From the NCBI RefSeq assembly GCF_004297405.1, contig NZ_SCVC01000006.1, positions 744,001 through 808,000 on the forward strand: a DNA stretch of 64,000 nt, in the 5' to 3' direction. The stretch comes from Reyranella sp. (lineage in GTDB: Bacteria; Pseudomonadota; Alphaproteobacteria; Reyranellales; Reyranellaceae). The position numbers were made by a program, and so were the translations under genes. The notes under the pieces were generated by a model. It saw nothing but the letters and a program-made list of their open reading frames with translations, did not search any database and had not been told where the DNA came from. Shown piece by piece: positions 52,644 through 61,650 of this stretch (the stretch's first letter is position 1; each line of letters opens with the position of its first letter).

Positions 52644-52976
52644 TCGGCGAAGATTAGACGGCCGTGTATTTGACGGCTACGCCGATGTGCGGCCCCTTCG
52701 AATTATAGATCGGGGGTCGAACAGGTCGGGCAAAAAGAAAGGGCCCGCGGGGGGCGAGCCCTTTCACCTTCTCGGGGGAGAAGTTCGAAGCAGCAAACGG
52801 GTGGAGTAGCTGCCCGATACTCCTCAACGCTCGATCACGATGATGGTTGCACGAGCTGGCAAGACTCCCGTGAATAGTTCGGTGGAGACCGGGGAAAAGT
52901 GGAAGAACGGGACCCGCCCTGCCCAACCGAAGCGGATTGCGCCCGCCCCGCCACTCGGCTCCCGCGGCATCGACCT
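52644..52976. other. Intergenic region with terminator hairpins
   Basis: These 333 bases between the kinase start and the permease stop contain two adjacent hairpins (52738-52764 and 52768-52783) and must hold the kinase promoter. Open frames here run through the hairpins and do not look coding. Confidence 0.5.
52731..52764 (-). terminator. Rho-independent terminator, minus strand
   Basis: AAAGGGC (52738-52744) pairs with GCCCTTT (52758-52764) around a GC-rich loop, and the minus strand then reads a T-rich tract (TTTCTTTTTG). It lies 213 bases after the sugar-permease stop, with a second hairpin CTTCTC-GGGG-GAGAAG just before it. Confidence 0.7.
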
Positions 52977-53858
52977 TCAGGCTTCACTCCCCCGCTTCAT
53001 GACGCCCCGCAGGATGAAGATCGCGGCCACCGCCAGGATCGGCACCATGAACAATGACACGCTGGCGCCCAACGGCAGGTTGCCGCCAAGAATGCCGACG
53101 CCGAACGCGTAGGTCGCGAACACCTGGGTCGTGCCGAGCGGGCCGCCGTTGGTCAGCACGGCCACGATATTGAAGCTGGCGAAGGTGCCGATCACGGAGG
53201 ACAGCACCGTGATGGCGATGATGTTGCGCATCATCGGCAGGGTCACGTACCGGGTGCGCTGCCACCACGTCGCACCGTCGATCGACGCCGCCTCGTAGAG
53301 TTGCTCGGGCACTGACTTCAATGACGCCAGATACATAATCATGAAGAACGGCGCGCCGAACCACACGTTCACCAGGATGACGGAGAAGCGCGCCCAGCCG
53401 GTCTCTCCGAGCCAATAGATGCGGTCCAGGCCGAGGTGCTCGAGAATCCAGTTGAAGGCGCTGTAGGACGGGTCGAATAGCCACCGCCAGGCGAGCGTGC
53501 TCATGGCGGGCGGAATAACCCAGGGCACGAGCAGCATGCCGCGCCATTTGCGCTGTCCCTTGGTCGGGATGTTGTGAACGAAATGGGCGATCACGAAGCC
53601 GATGATCACCTTGAAGAAGACGGCGGAAAAGGTGAACAGACACGACTGGTAGACGACCATCCAGAAGGTGTGGCGTCCCAGCAGGAACTCGAAATTGCCC
53701 AGCCCGACGAACTTCGTCATCCCCCTGTTGAGCATCGAAATATAGACGGCAAAACCCGCGGGATAGGCCACAAGCACGAGGATCAGGATGATCAGCGGCA
53801 GCGTCATCAGGAAAGCGATGGTCGATTTGCGCTGCATCAACCTGACAAAAAAAGCCAT
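52977..53858 (-). CDS. Sugar-type ABC transporter permease (MalF/UgpA family), orphan
   Basis: Six-helix permease of 293 aa. Its N-terminus is basic followed by a hydrophobic helix (FLMTLPLIILILVLVAYPAG), and the EAA loop needed for ATPase contact is intact (EQLYEAASIDGATWWQRTRY, near residue 188). It looks full length, yet no binding protein, second permease or ATPase gene is adjacent: the neighbours are a kinase and a DUF4239 protein. It may be a leftover of a transporter operon or may work with distant partners. Confidence 0.9.
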   Translation of the reverse strand: MAFFVRLMQRKSTIAFLMTLPLIILILVLVAYPAGFAVYISMLNRGMTKFVGLGNFEFLLGRHTFWMVVYQSCLFTFSAVFFKVIIGFVIAHFVHNIPTKGQRKWRGMLLVPWVIPPAMSTLAWRWLFDPSYSAFNWILEHLGLDRIYWLGETGWARFSVILVNVWFGAPFFMIMYLASLKSVPEQLYEAASIDGATWWQRTRYVTLPMMRNIIAITVLSSVIGTFASFNIVAVLTNGGPLGTTQVFATYAFGVGILGGNLPLGASVSLFMVPILAVAAIFILRGVMKRGSEA

Positions 53859-53947
53859 CAGTCGAAGTCTCTAAGCTGGAGGGCGAGTGTCACTTGGACA
53901 GAAAAGCGTCCGGCAACGCAGAGACGGTCAAGCGTTCCCTCGATACT

Positions 53948-54718
53948 CTAGGAACGACCGATCTCGAGTAGTGCGCGGCGCAGGGGATCACCGGAAACTT
54001 GGAGCCAGTTGTGGTGCATGGGCTCTCCAAGTTCCAGGATCAGGAATATGGCCCCTGTGACGGCGAGCGAGGAGAGGAAGAAGCTCGCGATCACCGTGAG
54101 ATTGGCAGGTGCGAACAGGCCGAAGCTAACGAAGATCAAGCAGAGCCAGAAGATCATCACGATGAGAAACTGGACGGGTACCGTCGTCCCGGGATTCTCC
54201 CACAGCAGCCATCGTTCGGCGTAGATGTTGTTGGTGATGGTCAGGGCTTGTGAGGCCAGCGCCGTGTGTCGTCGGTCAGCAGGTGACAGGGACAGGATGG
54301 AATCAAGAAGCGTGTCCAGCAGGTCCGCGGTCTCTCGCGGAGCCATTGATGGCGCTGTCGCCACGGGAAACAGCTCCTCGTTCTTCCGGCCCGCATAGGC
54401 CCTCAAGTTGGTCCGGGCCTCGTTCGCCTCCGGCCCGTATGCCCGCAGCATGTGATCGAGCTGGATGATGTCGGAACTGAGCTTCGTCACGATCCCCGCA
54501 TTGACGGAATAGGCGCTGCTCGCCGAAGACAACATGAGAGCAAGGACAAGGGAGGTCAGCGAAGCGACGACGGCGGCCAACATTTTGACCACTGCAGCCG
54601 ACTCCTTGCTCCGGTGATGGGCAGGAAGGGCCCGCGCGGTGAAGAGGCCAACCAGCCCGCCGCCGAACATGGCGGCAAGCGCACAGGCGCAGATGAACAG
54701 ATACGAACTATGAAACAT
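53948..54718 (-). CDS. DUF4239 (bestrophin-like) membrane protein
   Basis: About 256 aa. Hydrophobic segments are at about residues 5-28 and 45-67, then a soluble helical region of about 110 residues (IIQLDHMLRAYGPEANEART and DTLLDSILSLSPADRR), then two more at about 185-235 (FLIVMIFWLCLIFVSFGLFA). This layout matches the DUF4239 family, sometimes called bestrophin-like; channel activity is unproven. ATG 54718 (MFHSSYLFI) is preferred; 54745 is also in frame. Confidence 0.8.
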   Translation of the reverse strand: MFHSSYLFICACALAAMFGGGLVGLFTARALPAHHRSKESAAVVKMLAAVVASLTSLVLALMLSSASSAYSVNAGIVTKLSSDIIQLDHMLRAYGPEANEARTNLRAYAGRKNEELFPVATAPSMAPRETADLLDTLLDSILSLSPADRRHTALASQALTITNNIYAERWLLWENPGTTVPVQFLIVMIFWLCLIFVSFGLFAPANLTVIASFFLSSLAVTGAIFLILELGEPMHHNWLQVSGDPLRRALLEIGRS

Positions 54719-54797
54719 TGATGCTTGCACCATGCGGACAGTCACGCGACCAGTTGCATATCGCCGCAGTGGTCGTGGTCTATCTGGTGCTGGCTAA

Positions 54798-54811
54798 GTT
54801 CAAATCCTGTC
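54798..54811. repeat. tRNA T-arm-like fragment (14 bp shared with tRNA-Pro)
   Basis: GTTCAAATCCTGTC here is identical to 51279-51292 inside the tRNA-Pro T arm, and the following CACGCCG looks like a tRNA acceptor 3' strand. It is not part of an intact tRNA. It could be the remnant of an integration site or a degraded tRNA gene. Confidence 0.4.
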
Positions 54812-54824
54812 ACGCCGCCCCTCT

Positions 54825-55880
54825 TTACCTGCCGTTCCTTTCCAGCATCCCCGCCCATTGCCGGAGCCTGGCGTCCGCCACCAACGGAAACCCGCCATAG
54901 TCCTGATAGAGCTCGATCGCGCTCGCGCCGTATGAAACGCCCAGCCTGATCGTGCCGTCGAAGTCCTTGGGCGTCGTCCGCCAGGTCTGGAATTCGATCT
55001 CCGGACCGAGCTGCTTCATCGTGGCGTAGATGCGATGGAGCGGCCCGGGAAGTTCGGTGTCGAGGTCGTGGTTGTCGAACACGCAGCGGCGGCCGAGCGT
55101 CTGGCGGCAGCCGCGCATGAGACCTTCCGTGAAGGCCTGGTCGCCATTGCCCTGCCCCGGCCCGGTGCGCAACGGATTGACCGAGAGCACCAGCCGCGAA
55201 TGCTGCCACGGCGCATAGTCGGCGACCGCGTTGGCGAGGCATTCCCTGTAGGCCTGCTCGGAGAAGCCCGCCGCGTGGAGCGACCTCAGGACGCCTTCCT
55301 GGATCGGCACGACGAACGGTTCGGCCGTGTAGGACATGCAGCTCGTGATCGCCACTTCGTTGATCAGCGGCCGCCAGTCGAAGCGCGCGGCCAACTGCTG
55401 CTGGAGCCGGGCCCACGCCTGCCGATAGGCCGGACTCCAGAAGCGACCGACGGTGCGTGGCTTTTCGTTGAAGATCGTCGCGATCGGCGGACCGCCGAGC
55501 TGCTTGGCCCAGTCCGGCGCCTCGAAGCCGCCCCTCACCCTGAGCTTCACGCCGAGAGGCTTCTGCGGATTCCGTTCGTTGTAGGCGCGAACCTCCGCGA
55601 GCGCTCGGTCGATGACGTTGTCGGGGCCGATCTCGGCGCCGGGCGTGGGCTGGAGCTGCTTCCAGCTCGCGATCACGACGAGTCCCCCGAAGATGCCGGG
55701 CTTGGCGTTGAGCGGTTCGAGCGTGTTGACCGGATCGCCGCCGTAACCGACGAAGCGATAGGCACCCATGGAGATGAGCCCGCGGATCGGCCCTTTGATC
55801 TCCTGGGCGTGCGACAGGTCGACAGGCAGCAGAAGCAGCACGGTGCAGGCAAGCAGCAGTCGGCGAAAGACGAGCGTCAT
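54825..55880 (-). CDS. Secreted protein of unknown function, possible glycoside-hydrolase-like barrel
   Basis: Signal peptide (residues 1-25, ending LSHAQ) followed by about 325 residues. Features suggest a TIM-barrel-like fold: GGLVVIASWKQLQPTPGAEI near residue 66, VKLRVRGGFEAPDW near 110, an ITSCMSYTAEPF strand near 180 and FQTWRTTPKDFDG near 300, the kind of layout seen in GH-A-type proteins. I cannot assign catalytic residues. The ATG at 55880 (MTLVFRRLLL) gives the clean signal peptide. It is divergent from the MFS gene with 68 bases between. Confidence 0.6.
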   Translation of the reverse strand: MTLVFRRLLLACTVLLLLPVDLSHAQEIKGPIRGLISMGAYRFVGYGGDPVNTLEPLNAKPGIFGGLVVIASWKQLQPTPGAEIGPDNVIDRALAEVRAYNERNPQKPLGVKLRVRGGFEAPDWAKQLGGPPIATIFNEKPRTVGRFWSPAYRQAWARLQQQLAARFDWRPLINEVAITSCMSYTAEPFVVPIQEGVLRSLHAAGFSEQAYRECLANAVADYAPWQHSRLVLSVNPLRTGPGQGNGDQAFTEGLMRGCRQTLGRRCVFDNHDLDTELPGPLHRIYATMKQLGPEIEFQTWRTTPKDFDGTIRLGVSYGASAIELYQDYGGFPLVADARLRQWAGMLERNGR

Positions 55881-55948
55881 GCCCGGAGAGGATATCACCG
55901 CAAGATCGCCCTTGCGCCGACGGCGCGCGGGTCGCACCTACCACCGCA

Positions 55949-57169
55949 ATGAACACCCGGCGGGCGCTCGCCTTCATCTTCTGCACCGTGACGCTGGACG
56001 TGCTGTCGCTGGGTCTGATGATCCCCGTGCTGCCGACGATCGTGCTCGGCTTCATGGACGGCGACACGGCGGGCGCGGCGGAGATCTTCGGCGTGTTCGC
56101 CACGGTCTGGGGGCTGATGCAGTTCCTGTTCTCGCCGTTGCTGGGGGCGATGTCGGACCGCTTCGGCCGCCGGCCGATCATCCTGATCTCCTGCCTGGGG
56201 CTCGGTCTCGATTACATCTTCATGGCGCTGGCGCCCTCGCTCACCCTGCTGTTCATCGGCCGGGTGATCTCGGGCATCACGGCCGCGACCATCAGCACGG
56301 CTTTCGCCTATATCGCCGATGTCACCAAGCCCGAGGCTCGCGCCAAGGCCTTCGGACTGGTCGGCGTCGGTTTCGGCCTGGGCTTCGTGCTGGGACCGGC
56401 GCTCGGCGGCCTGCTGGGCGGCATCGATCCGCGGCTGCCCTTCTGGGTGGCCGCCGGTGCGACACTGCTCAATGCGGCCTTCGGCTGGTTCGTGCTGCCG
56501 GAGTCGCTGCCGCCGGACAGGCGCATGGCCTTCGCCTGGAAGCGCGCGAACCCGGTGGGCTCGTTGCGGCTGCTGGCCTCGCACGCGCAGTTGCTCGGCC
56601 TCTCGGCCGTCAACTTCCTGGGTGGGCTCGCCCATCAGGTGCTGCCGACCGTGTTCGTCCTCTACGCCGGCTTTCGTTACGGCTGGAAGGAAGAGACCGT
56701 GGGCCTCACCCTGGCGCTGGTCGGTATCTGCTCTGCCATCGTGCAGGGGGCGCTGGTGGGCCCCGCCGTCGCCTGGCTCGGCGAGCGCCGCATCTTGATC
56801 GGGGGACTCGTCTTCGGGGCGATCGGCATGACGATCTACGGGCTGGCGCCGACGGGAATGCTGTTCTGGGCGGGCGTGCCGATCATGGCGCTCTGGGGCC
56901 TGTCGGGTCCGGCGGCTCTCGGCCTGATGAGCCGGCTGGTCGGCCCTTCCGAGCAAGGCCAGCTTCAGGGCGCGAACAATTCGCTCGCCAGCCTCTCCTC
57001 GCTGGTCGGCCCCGCAATATTCTCGCTGACCTTCGCGCACTTCATCGCGCTACCCGGCAGTCCCTGGCCGGGCGCCCCGTTCCTGCTGGCCGGGCTGTTG
57101 CTGGCGGCAGCCAGCGTGGCCGCCTGGAGCGTTACAGCTCGGTCGCGGCCTGCCGGCCCGCCTCGGTAA
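55949..57169 (+). CDS. MFS transporter, TetA/TCR-like subfamily
   Basis: Twelve-helix MFS protein of 406 aa. LLGAMSDRFGRRPIILISCL is the loop 2-3 motif A, near residue 67, GRVISGITAATISTAFAYIA lies near 104 and the motif C-like GLGFVLGPALGGLLGG near 145. Sequence layout is that of the TetA-like group, whose chromosomal members have many substrates; drug resistance cannot be claimed. The last 38 bases overlap the small convergent gene. Confidence 0.88.
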   Translation: MNTRRALAFIFCTVTLDVLSLGLMIPVLPTIVLGFMDGDTAGAAEIFGVFATVWGLMQFLFSPLLGAMSDRFGRRPIILISCLGLGLDYIFMALAPSLTLLFIGRVISGITAATISTAFAYIADVTKPEARAKAFGLVGVGFGLGFVLGPALGGLLGGIDPRLPFWVAAGATLLNAAFGWFVLPESLPPDRRMAFAWKRANPVGSLRLLASHAQLLGLSAVNFLGGLAHQVLPTVFVLYAGFRYGWKEETVGLTLALVGICSAIVQGALVGPAVAWLGERRILIGGLVFGAIGMTIYGLAPTGMLFWAGVPIMALWGLSGPAALGLMSRLVGPSEQGQLQGANNSLASLSSLVGPAIFSLTFAHFIALPGSPWPGAPFLLAGLLLAAASVAAWSVTARSRPAGPPR

Positions 57170-57512
57170 GCCTGCACACCAGCCAGTCGGGCTTCAGCGG
57201 GTTGTTGAACCAGGGTTGTGCCCAGCCCCGCTTCAAGCACTTCTTGACGATGGCAACATCGATGGATTGCCCATCGAGGTCAAACAACGGCAGCTTGCCG
57301 CCGGCCTGAGACAGGCCGCGACGCAGGTAAAGTAGCTCGTGTAAAGTTGGGAGATCTTCTTCCAACCCATTGTCATTGAATGCGAGTGCATTCAATGACT
57401 GCGCCTGATGGCGCGCCAGTTCGCGATCTACAAACACGGCTCCGTCCCCCTCTGACGATACCGTTAAAAAGCCCCTCGCGATGGAAAATACGCCCGTTCG
57501 GCAAAAACCCAA
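57132..57512 (-). CDS. Small conserved-looking protein of unknown function
   Basis: 126 aa. The C-terminal half looks like a real domain: LPTLHELLYLRRGLSQAGGK, LPLFDLDGQSIDVAIVKKCL, then WAQPWFNNPLKPDWLVCRLT, a pattern I associate with small uncharacterised alphaproteobacterial proteins. The N-terminal 35 residues are less convincing, so the true start may be an internal codon. It overlaps the MFS 3' end by 38 bases. Confidence 0.55.
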   Translation of the reverse strand: MGFCRTGVFSIARGFLTVSSEGDGAVFVDRELARHQAQSLNALAFNDNGLEEDLPTLHELLYLRRGLSQAGGKLPLFDLDGQSIDVAIVKKCLKRGWAQPWFNNPLKPDWLVCRLTEAGRQAATEL

Positions 57513-57624
57513 GCAAAATCAGATGCTTGATACACTCTCTTACAATCGCCACTCGATCTTGTGGCTGTCAGGATCAAAACTGGCCACCCCTTGCGCCCAC
57601 CCTGAGGCGGTGCGGAGGAGCGAC

Positions 57625-58155
57625 TTAGTTGTGCGCCTTGAGCGTGCTGCGCAATTGCGTCAGCGCCTGCTCCAGATCCTCGAGCACGGACTCGATCTCC
57701 CGCCGCTTGTGCAGGTCGAGAACAGCCGCGCGCGGCGTCGTGGTCGACGGCTGCGGGCCCGTCCGCGGTAACGGCTGGCGATTGCTTCCGGCCGCCATGG
57801 CTTCGGCGCGCGCCGAGACGATGCGCAGGCTCTCCAGGGCACTTTCAGCGGCGAGATCGAGTCGCTGTGCCGGCAGACGGCCACGGCCCTCCTTCAGCAG
57901 GCGCTGGACGCCCTTGATGGTGTAACCGTCTTCGTACAGCAGCGTACGGATGCGGCGCAGGAGGTCGATATCCTCCGGCCGGTAATAGCGGCGACCACCA
58001 CCGCGCTTCAGCGGGCGGACCTGGCTGAACTTGCTTTCCCAGAACCGCAGAACGTGCTGCGGGACGTCCAGCTCCGTCGCGACCTCGCTGATCGTGCGAA
58101 AGGCCTGCGCCGACTTCTCAACCCGCCTTTCAGCGGCCTGAACCGATACAGCCAT
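57625..58155 (-). CDS. MerR-family transcriptional regulator
   Basis: 176 aa. The N-terminal winged HTH (about residues 18-85) reads [40 protein letters not shown] and then the [20 protein letters not shown] helix. The C-terminal part is helical and Arg-rich with a coiled-coil-like end and has no metal-binding cysteines. It follows ihfA with a 25-base gap, a conserved pairing in alphaproteobacteria. Target unknown. Confidence 0.93.
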   Translation of the reverse strand: MAVSVQAAERRVEKSAQAFRTISEVATELDVPQHVLRFWESKFSQVRPLKRGGGRRYYRPEDIDLLRRIRTLLYEDGYTIKGVQRLLKEGRGRLPAQRLDLAAESALESLRIVSARAEAMAAGSNRQPLPRTGPQPSTTTPRAAVLDLHKRREIESVLEDLEQALTQLRSTLKAHN

Positions 58156-58180
58156 CTCTCATCCCCTCGACAGCTCACAG

Positions 58181-58492
58181 CTATCCTTTTTCCTCGCCGG
58201 GTGTCCCATTGATCAGAGATTTAAGGACATTCGACGCTCGAAAGACGAGTACCCGCCGCGGCAGGATCGGAACCTCCTGCCCAGTCTTTGGATTGCGACC
58301 CACGCGTTGGCCTTTGTCGCGAACCGTGAAGCTCCCGAACGAGGAGATCTTCACCGATTCACCACGTGCCAAAGCCTCCACAACCTCGGAGAGGATCGTC
58401 TCCACAAGGTCGCTCGACTCATTACGAGACAGTCCCACTTCCTGGAACACTGACTCGCTGAGATCGGCTCGCGTGATAGTCCGGCCTTCCAT
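58181..58492 (-). CDS. ihfA: Integration host factor alpha subunit
   Basis: DNA-bending nucleoid protein, 103 aa. [20 protein letters not shown] lies near residue 36, the DNA-inserting arm [20 protein letters not shown] near 62, and the helix N-terminus [20 protein letters not shown] near 8. It forms a heterodimer with IhfB, encoded elsewhere. Flanked by MerR and fabH in the usual order. Confidence 0.96.
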   Translation of the reverse strand: MEGRTITRADLSESVFQEVGLSRNESSDLVETILSEVVEALARGESVKISSFGSFTVRDKGQRVGRNPKTGQEVPILPRRVLVFRASNVLKSLINGTPGEEKG

Positions 58493-58641
58493 CCGGTACC
58501 CTTCCTTCCCCCTACTTAATCCTTACTCTAAGGTGGGAAAGCGGTCAATATCAGTAGGATAGAGGCTGGACTTGAATCGCCGTCTGTTCACGTTCCGTTA
58601 CGGACGATTTCGTCATTCGGCCGAAAAATCGGCCTATTGGC

Positions 58642-59613
58642 CTACCAGCGGACGAGTGAGGCGCCCCAGGCGAGGCCGCCACCGATACCTTCCATCAGCA
58701 GCAGGTCGCCCTTCTTGATACGACCGTCCTTCACAGCCGTATCGAGCGCCAGAGGAATTGAGGCAGCGGACGTGTTGGCATGCTTGTCGACCGTCACCAC
58801 GACGCGCTCCGCCGGCAGGCCGAGCTTGCGGCCAGTGCCATCGATGATGCGCTTGTTGGCCTGGTGCGGGACAAGCCAGTCGATGTCCTTGGACTCCAGA
58901 CCCGCCTTCTCCAGCACCTCACCCACCACGGCGGCCATGTTCACCACGGCGTGCTTGAAGACTTCCTTGCCTTCCATACGGAGGAAGCCGGTCGTGCGAG
59001 TCGAAGACGGTCCACCATCGACATAGAGGATGTCGTGTTGGCGACCATCCGAATGCAGAGCATTCGCGAGGATGCCACGGTCGGCCGAGGTGCCCTTGCC
59101 CTGCTCCGCCTTGAGCACGATGGCGCCGGCGCCATCGCCGAAGAGAACACAGGTCCCGCGATCGTTCCAATCGAGGATGCGTGAGAAAGTCTCTGCACCG
59201 ATCACCAGTGCCGTCGAGGCGACGCCGTTCTTGATCAGGCTGTCGGCGACCGAGACGGCGTAGACGAAGCCTGCGCAGACGGCCTGGACGTCGAACGCTG
59301 CACCACGGGTCATGCCGAGCTCAGCCTGCACGCGCGTTGCCGTGGCAGGAAACGTCTCGTCGGGTGTCGCCGTCGCCAGCACAATCAGGTCGAGATCCGA
59401 CGCCTTGATGCCGGCATGGTCGAGTGCGCGCTGCGAGGCCTTGATCGCGAGATGCGAGGTGAATTCACCATCGGCCGCGATGTGGCGCTGACGGATGCCG
59501 GTGCGCTGCTGAATCCATTCGTCGGAGGTCTCGACCTTGCGGGCCAATTCGTCGTTGGTGACGATACGCTCCGGCAGATAGGCGCCGCATCCCTGGACAA
59601 CAGAACGAATCAC
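58642..59613 (-). CDS. fabH: 3-oxoacyl-ACP synthase III (FabH)
   Basis: Starts fatty acid synthesis by condensing acetyl-CoA with malonyl-ACP. Thiolase-fold enzyme of 323 aa with Cys in [13 protein letters not shown] (about residue 113), His in [13 protein letters not shown] (about 250) and Asn in [15 protein letters not shown] (about 280), the full Cys-His-Asn triad. It overlaps plsX by 4 bases. Together with plsX and rpmF this is the classical fatty acid/phospholipid cluster. Confidence 0.97.
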   Translation of the reverse strand: MIRSVVQGCGAYLPERIVTNDELARKVETSDEWIQQRTGIRQRHIAADGEFTSHLAIKASQRALDHAGIKASDLDLIVLATATPDETFPATATRVQAELGMTRGAAFDVQAVCAGFVYAVSVADSLIKNGVASTALVIGAETFSRILDWNDRGTCVLFGDGAGAIVLKAEQGKGTSADRGILANALHSDGRQHDILYVDGGPSSTRTTGFLRMEGKEVFKHAVVNMAAVVGEVLEKAGLESKDIDWLVPHQANKRIIDGTGRKLGLPAERVVVTVDKHANTSAASIPLALDTAVKDGRIKKGDLLLMEGIGGGLAWGASLVRW

Positions 59614-60686
59614 TCGGCCCCTCCGCCTGCCTGCAGCGCCTCTGGCGACGCCTCGGCGACCGAGGTGACCTCGCGTAGCTTGGTCAGCCCCTCGGCAAGC
59701 TTGTTCTTGTATTCATAGCGAACCAGGTCGACGGCCACGCCGACGGCGTAGGCGAAGCCCAGCGCATCGGTGCCGCCATGGCTCTTCACGCAGACGCCGT
59801 CGAGCCCGAGAAAGACACCGCCATTGTAGCGGCGCGGATCGACGCGCTTGCGCATCTTCACCAAGGCGCCAGCGGCAAAGAGAAAGCCGATCTTGGCGAA
59901 GGTCGATGTTCTGAAAGCATCGCGAACGAACTGCGTATAGAGCTTCGCCGTTCCCTCGATCGACTTCAACGCGACATTTCCCGTGAACCCGTCGGTGACG
60001 ACCACATCCACCGTGCCGCGGCCGATATCGTTGCCCTCGACAAAGCCGTGGAAGTTGACCGGTGCCTCCGGGCGGCGCAGCCACCGCGCTGCCTGCCGCA
60101 ACTCCTCGTGCCCCTTCTCTTCTTCGGACCCGACATTCAGCAGGCCGACCTTGGGCCGGTCCAGACCGAGCAGGACCTGGGCAAAGACACTGCCCATCAC
60201 GGCGAACTCGGCGAGATTGTCGGCATCGCATTCGAGATTGGCGCCGAGATCGAGCATGACCGTCTCGCCGCGCGACGTCGGCACAAACGAAGCCAGCGCG
60301 GGACGGTGCGCACCAGCCACGGTGCGCATGGCAAACATCGAGATGGCGAGCAGCGCGCCGGTATTGCCGGCGGAAACCACGGTGTCGGCGCGACCTTGAG
60401 CGGCTGCCTCGACGGCCAGCCACATGCTCGACTTGCGCCGGCGGCGCAGCGCGAACGACGGCTTGTCCTCCGCCAGCACGGCATCCTCGGCCGGCACGAT
60501 CTCAAGCGCTTGCGACAAGCCCTTGCGCTTGTCGACCAGCGGCTTCAGCCGTGCCGGATCGCCGAACAGCAGGAAAGACGTACCGGGATAACGCTCGCGG
60601 GCAATGTCGGCACCGTTCACGATGACATCGGGGGCGTGATCGCCTCCCATGCCATCGAGCGCCAGGACAATCTTACCCGTGCCCAC
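59610..60686 (-). CDS. plsX: Phosphate acyltransferase PlsX
   Basis: Makes acyl-phosphate from acyl-ACP for phospholipid synthesis; peripheral membrane enzyme of about 358 aa. It begins [20 protein letters not shown], then [20 protein letters not shown] near residue 103 and [20 protein letters not shown] near 225. I prefer the GTG at 60686 ([10 protein letters not shown]); the ATG at 60716 would add 10 residues. Lies between rpmF and fabH. Confidence 0.96.
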   Translation of the reverse strand: MGTGKIVLALDGMGGDHAPDVIVNGADIARERYPGTSFLLFGDPARLKPLVDKRKGLSQALEIVPAEDAVLAEDKPSFALRRRRKSSMWLAVEAAAQGRADTVVSAGNTGALLAISMFAMRTVAGAHRPALASFVPTSRGETVMLDLGANLECDADNLAEFAVMGSVFAQVLLGLDRPKVGLLNVGSEEEKGHEELRQAARWLRRPEAPVNFHGFVEGNDIGRGTVDVVVTDGFTGNVALKSIEGTAKLYTQFVRDAFRTSTFAKIGFLFAAGALVKMRKRVDPRRYNGGVFLGLDGVCVKSHGGTDALGFAYAVGVAVDLVRYEYKNKLAEGLTKLREVTSVAEASPEALQAGGGAE

Positions 60687-60738
60687 CGCTATGCTCCGCC
60701 TGTCGAATGCCAGCACATGGCCGGCGGCGTGCTGAAGA

Positions 60739-60933
60739 CTACTTCTCGGCCGACGCGCTGTCGGCCAGGACCGGCATGTCCTCGCGGTAGTAACCGCAAT
60801 GCGTGCAAACCATATGCGGGCGCTTCAGCTCGCCGCAATTCTTGCACTCCATGTAGGCCATGGTCGGCACCGCATGATGCGAGCGACGCATGTTGCGGCG
60901 GGACTTCGAAACCTTTTTCTTGGGAACTGCCAT
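60739..60933 (-). CDS. rpmF: 50S ribosomal protein L32
   Basis: 64 aa. The N-terminus [20 protein letters not shown] is canonical, and the zinc-ribbon cysteines are present (CKNCGELK and CTHCGYY). Only 52 bases separate it from plsX. A hairpin with a T-run upstream suggests it starts a new transcript rather than reading on from DUF177. Confidence 0.97.
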   Translation of the reverse strand: MAVPKKKVSKSRRNMRRSHHAVPTMAYMECKNCGELKRPHMVCTHCGYYREDMPVLADSASAEK

Positions 60934-60982
60934 AACGATCTCCACGACGGGGCGGCGTTTCAAGACGACTGCGCCTGCCCCA

Positions 60983-61014
60983 AAAAAGCTGCGGCCGCGC
61001 TCTACAGGCGCGGC
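60983..61014 (-). terminator. Probable terminator between DUF177 gene and rpmF
   Basis: GCCGCGC (60994-61000) pairs with GCGCGGC (61008-61014) around a 7-base loop; the minus strand then reads CGCAG, C and six T. It lies in the 123-base gap after the DUF177 stop. It might act as an attenuator rather than a full stop. Confidence 0.6.
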
Positions 61015-61056
61015 GGGCGGCCTTCTCTAGCCAAATCGTTTTACCGCTGCAACAGT

Positions 61057-61641
61057 TTAGCGGCCGCGACGCGGTTTGTCCCTCAAGGCCGCCAGTCCGG
61101 CGAAGGGGTGACGGCGCTGTTCCGGTGGGCCCCGGCGGCCTGCCGTGCGCAGCTTGGGGAGCACGTCTTCAAGCTTGATTCCGGGCCTTCTGGGATAAGG
61201 ATCGGCGGTCAGCGAGAGCTGTTCGGCTACGATTTCGCCGACATCGAGCATATTCCCGGTGAGCGGCTCGGGCGCATCCGCCTGGGCGCTGAGGACTGCC
61301 TCGCCGCTCTCGGGATCGCGTTCGTCGGAAGTGCTCTCGGCGAAAACCAGCCGGAAGGCGTCATCCAGCTCCTGCGTGACCGGTTCGAGGCTCAGCACGC
61401 AAGCCTGGACGATCTTGCCACGCAGCCGCCCCTCCACGATCACCTGGCCGCCGGGACGGCGGTCGACGGTCACGCGGGCGGAAAAGGCCGGCAGGCCGAG
61501 AAAGCCGAACCGTTTGGCCAGGGCCGCCCGTTCGGCGTCGGTGGCGACGATGTCGACGGCGGCGTCATTCGTGCCCATCCGCTCGAGATCGACGAGGCGC
61601 TCTATTTCAGATTTTGATTTATTATCAGTCCGTTGTGGCAT
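61057..61641 (-). CDS. DUF177 (YceD-like) protein
   Basis: 194 aa. The protein has the DUF177 body with RGKIVQACVLSLEPVTQELD near residue 77 (the conserved Cys-x-L segment), an acidic region around 105-130 and a C-terminal PRRPGIKLEDVLPKL. Its homologue YceD is linked to 23S rRNA accumulation and often precedes rpmF, as here. The exact role is not settled. Confidence 0.9.
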   Translation of the reverse strand: MPQRTDNKSKSEIERLVDLERMGTNDAAVDIVATDAERAALAKRFGFLGLPAFSARVTVDRRPGGQVIVEGRLRGKIVQACVLSLEPVTQELDDAFRLVFAESTSDERDPESGEAVLSAQADAPEPLTGNMLDVGEIVAEQLSLTADPYPRRPGIKLEDVLPKLRTAGRRGPPEQRRHPFAGLAALRDKPRRGR

Positions 61642-61650
61642 TTTATTAAT

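Noticed and set aside
52654..52926. 90-codon minus-strand frame upstream of the GAF kinase
   Set aside because: It runs through a terminator hairpin and has no plausible domain or ribosome site.
51303..54797. Genomic island between tRNA-Pro and the tRNA-like fragment
   Set aside because: Only 14 bases are shared, no integrase or mobility gene is present and codon usage looks ordinary, so I report the fragment but not an island.
55949..57169. Tetracycline resistance determinant
   Set aside because: The protein is in the TetA-like MFS group, but chromosomal members have diverse substrates and no TetR-type regulator lies beside it.
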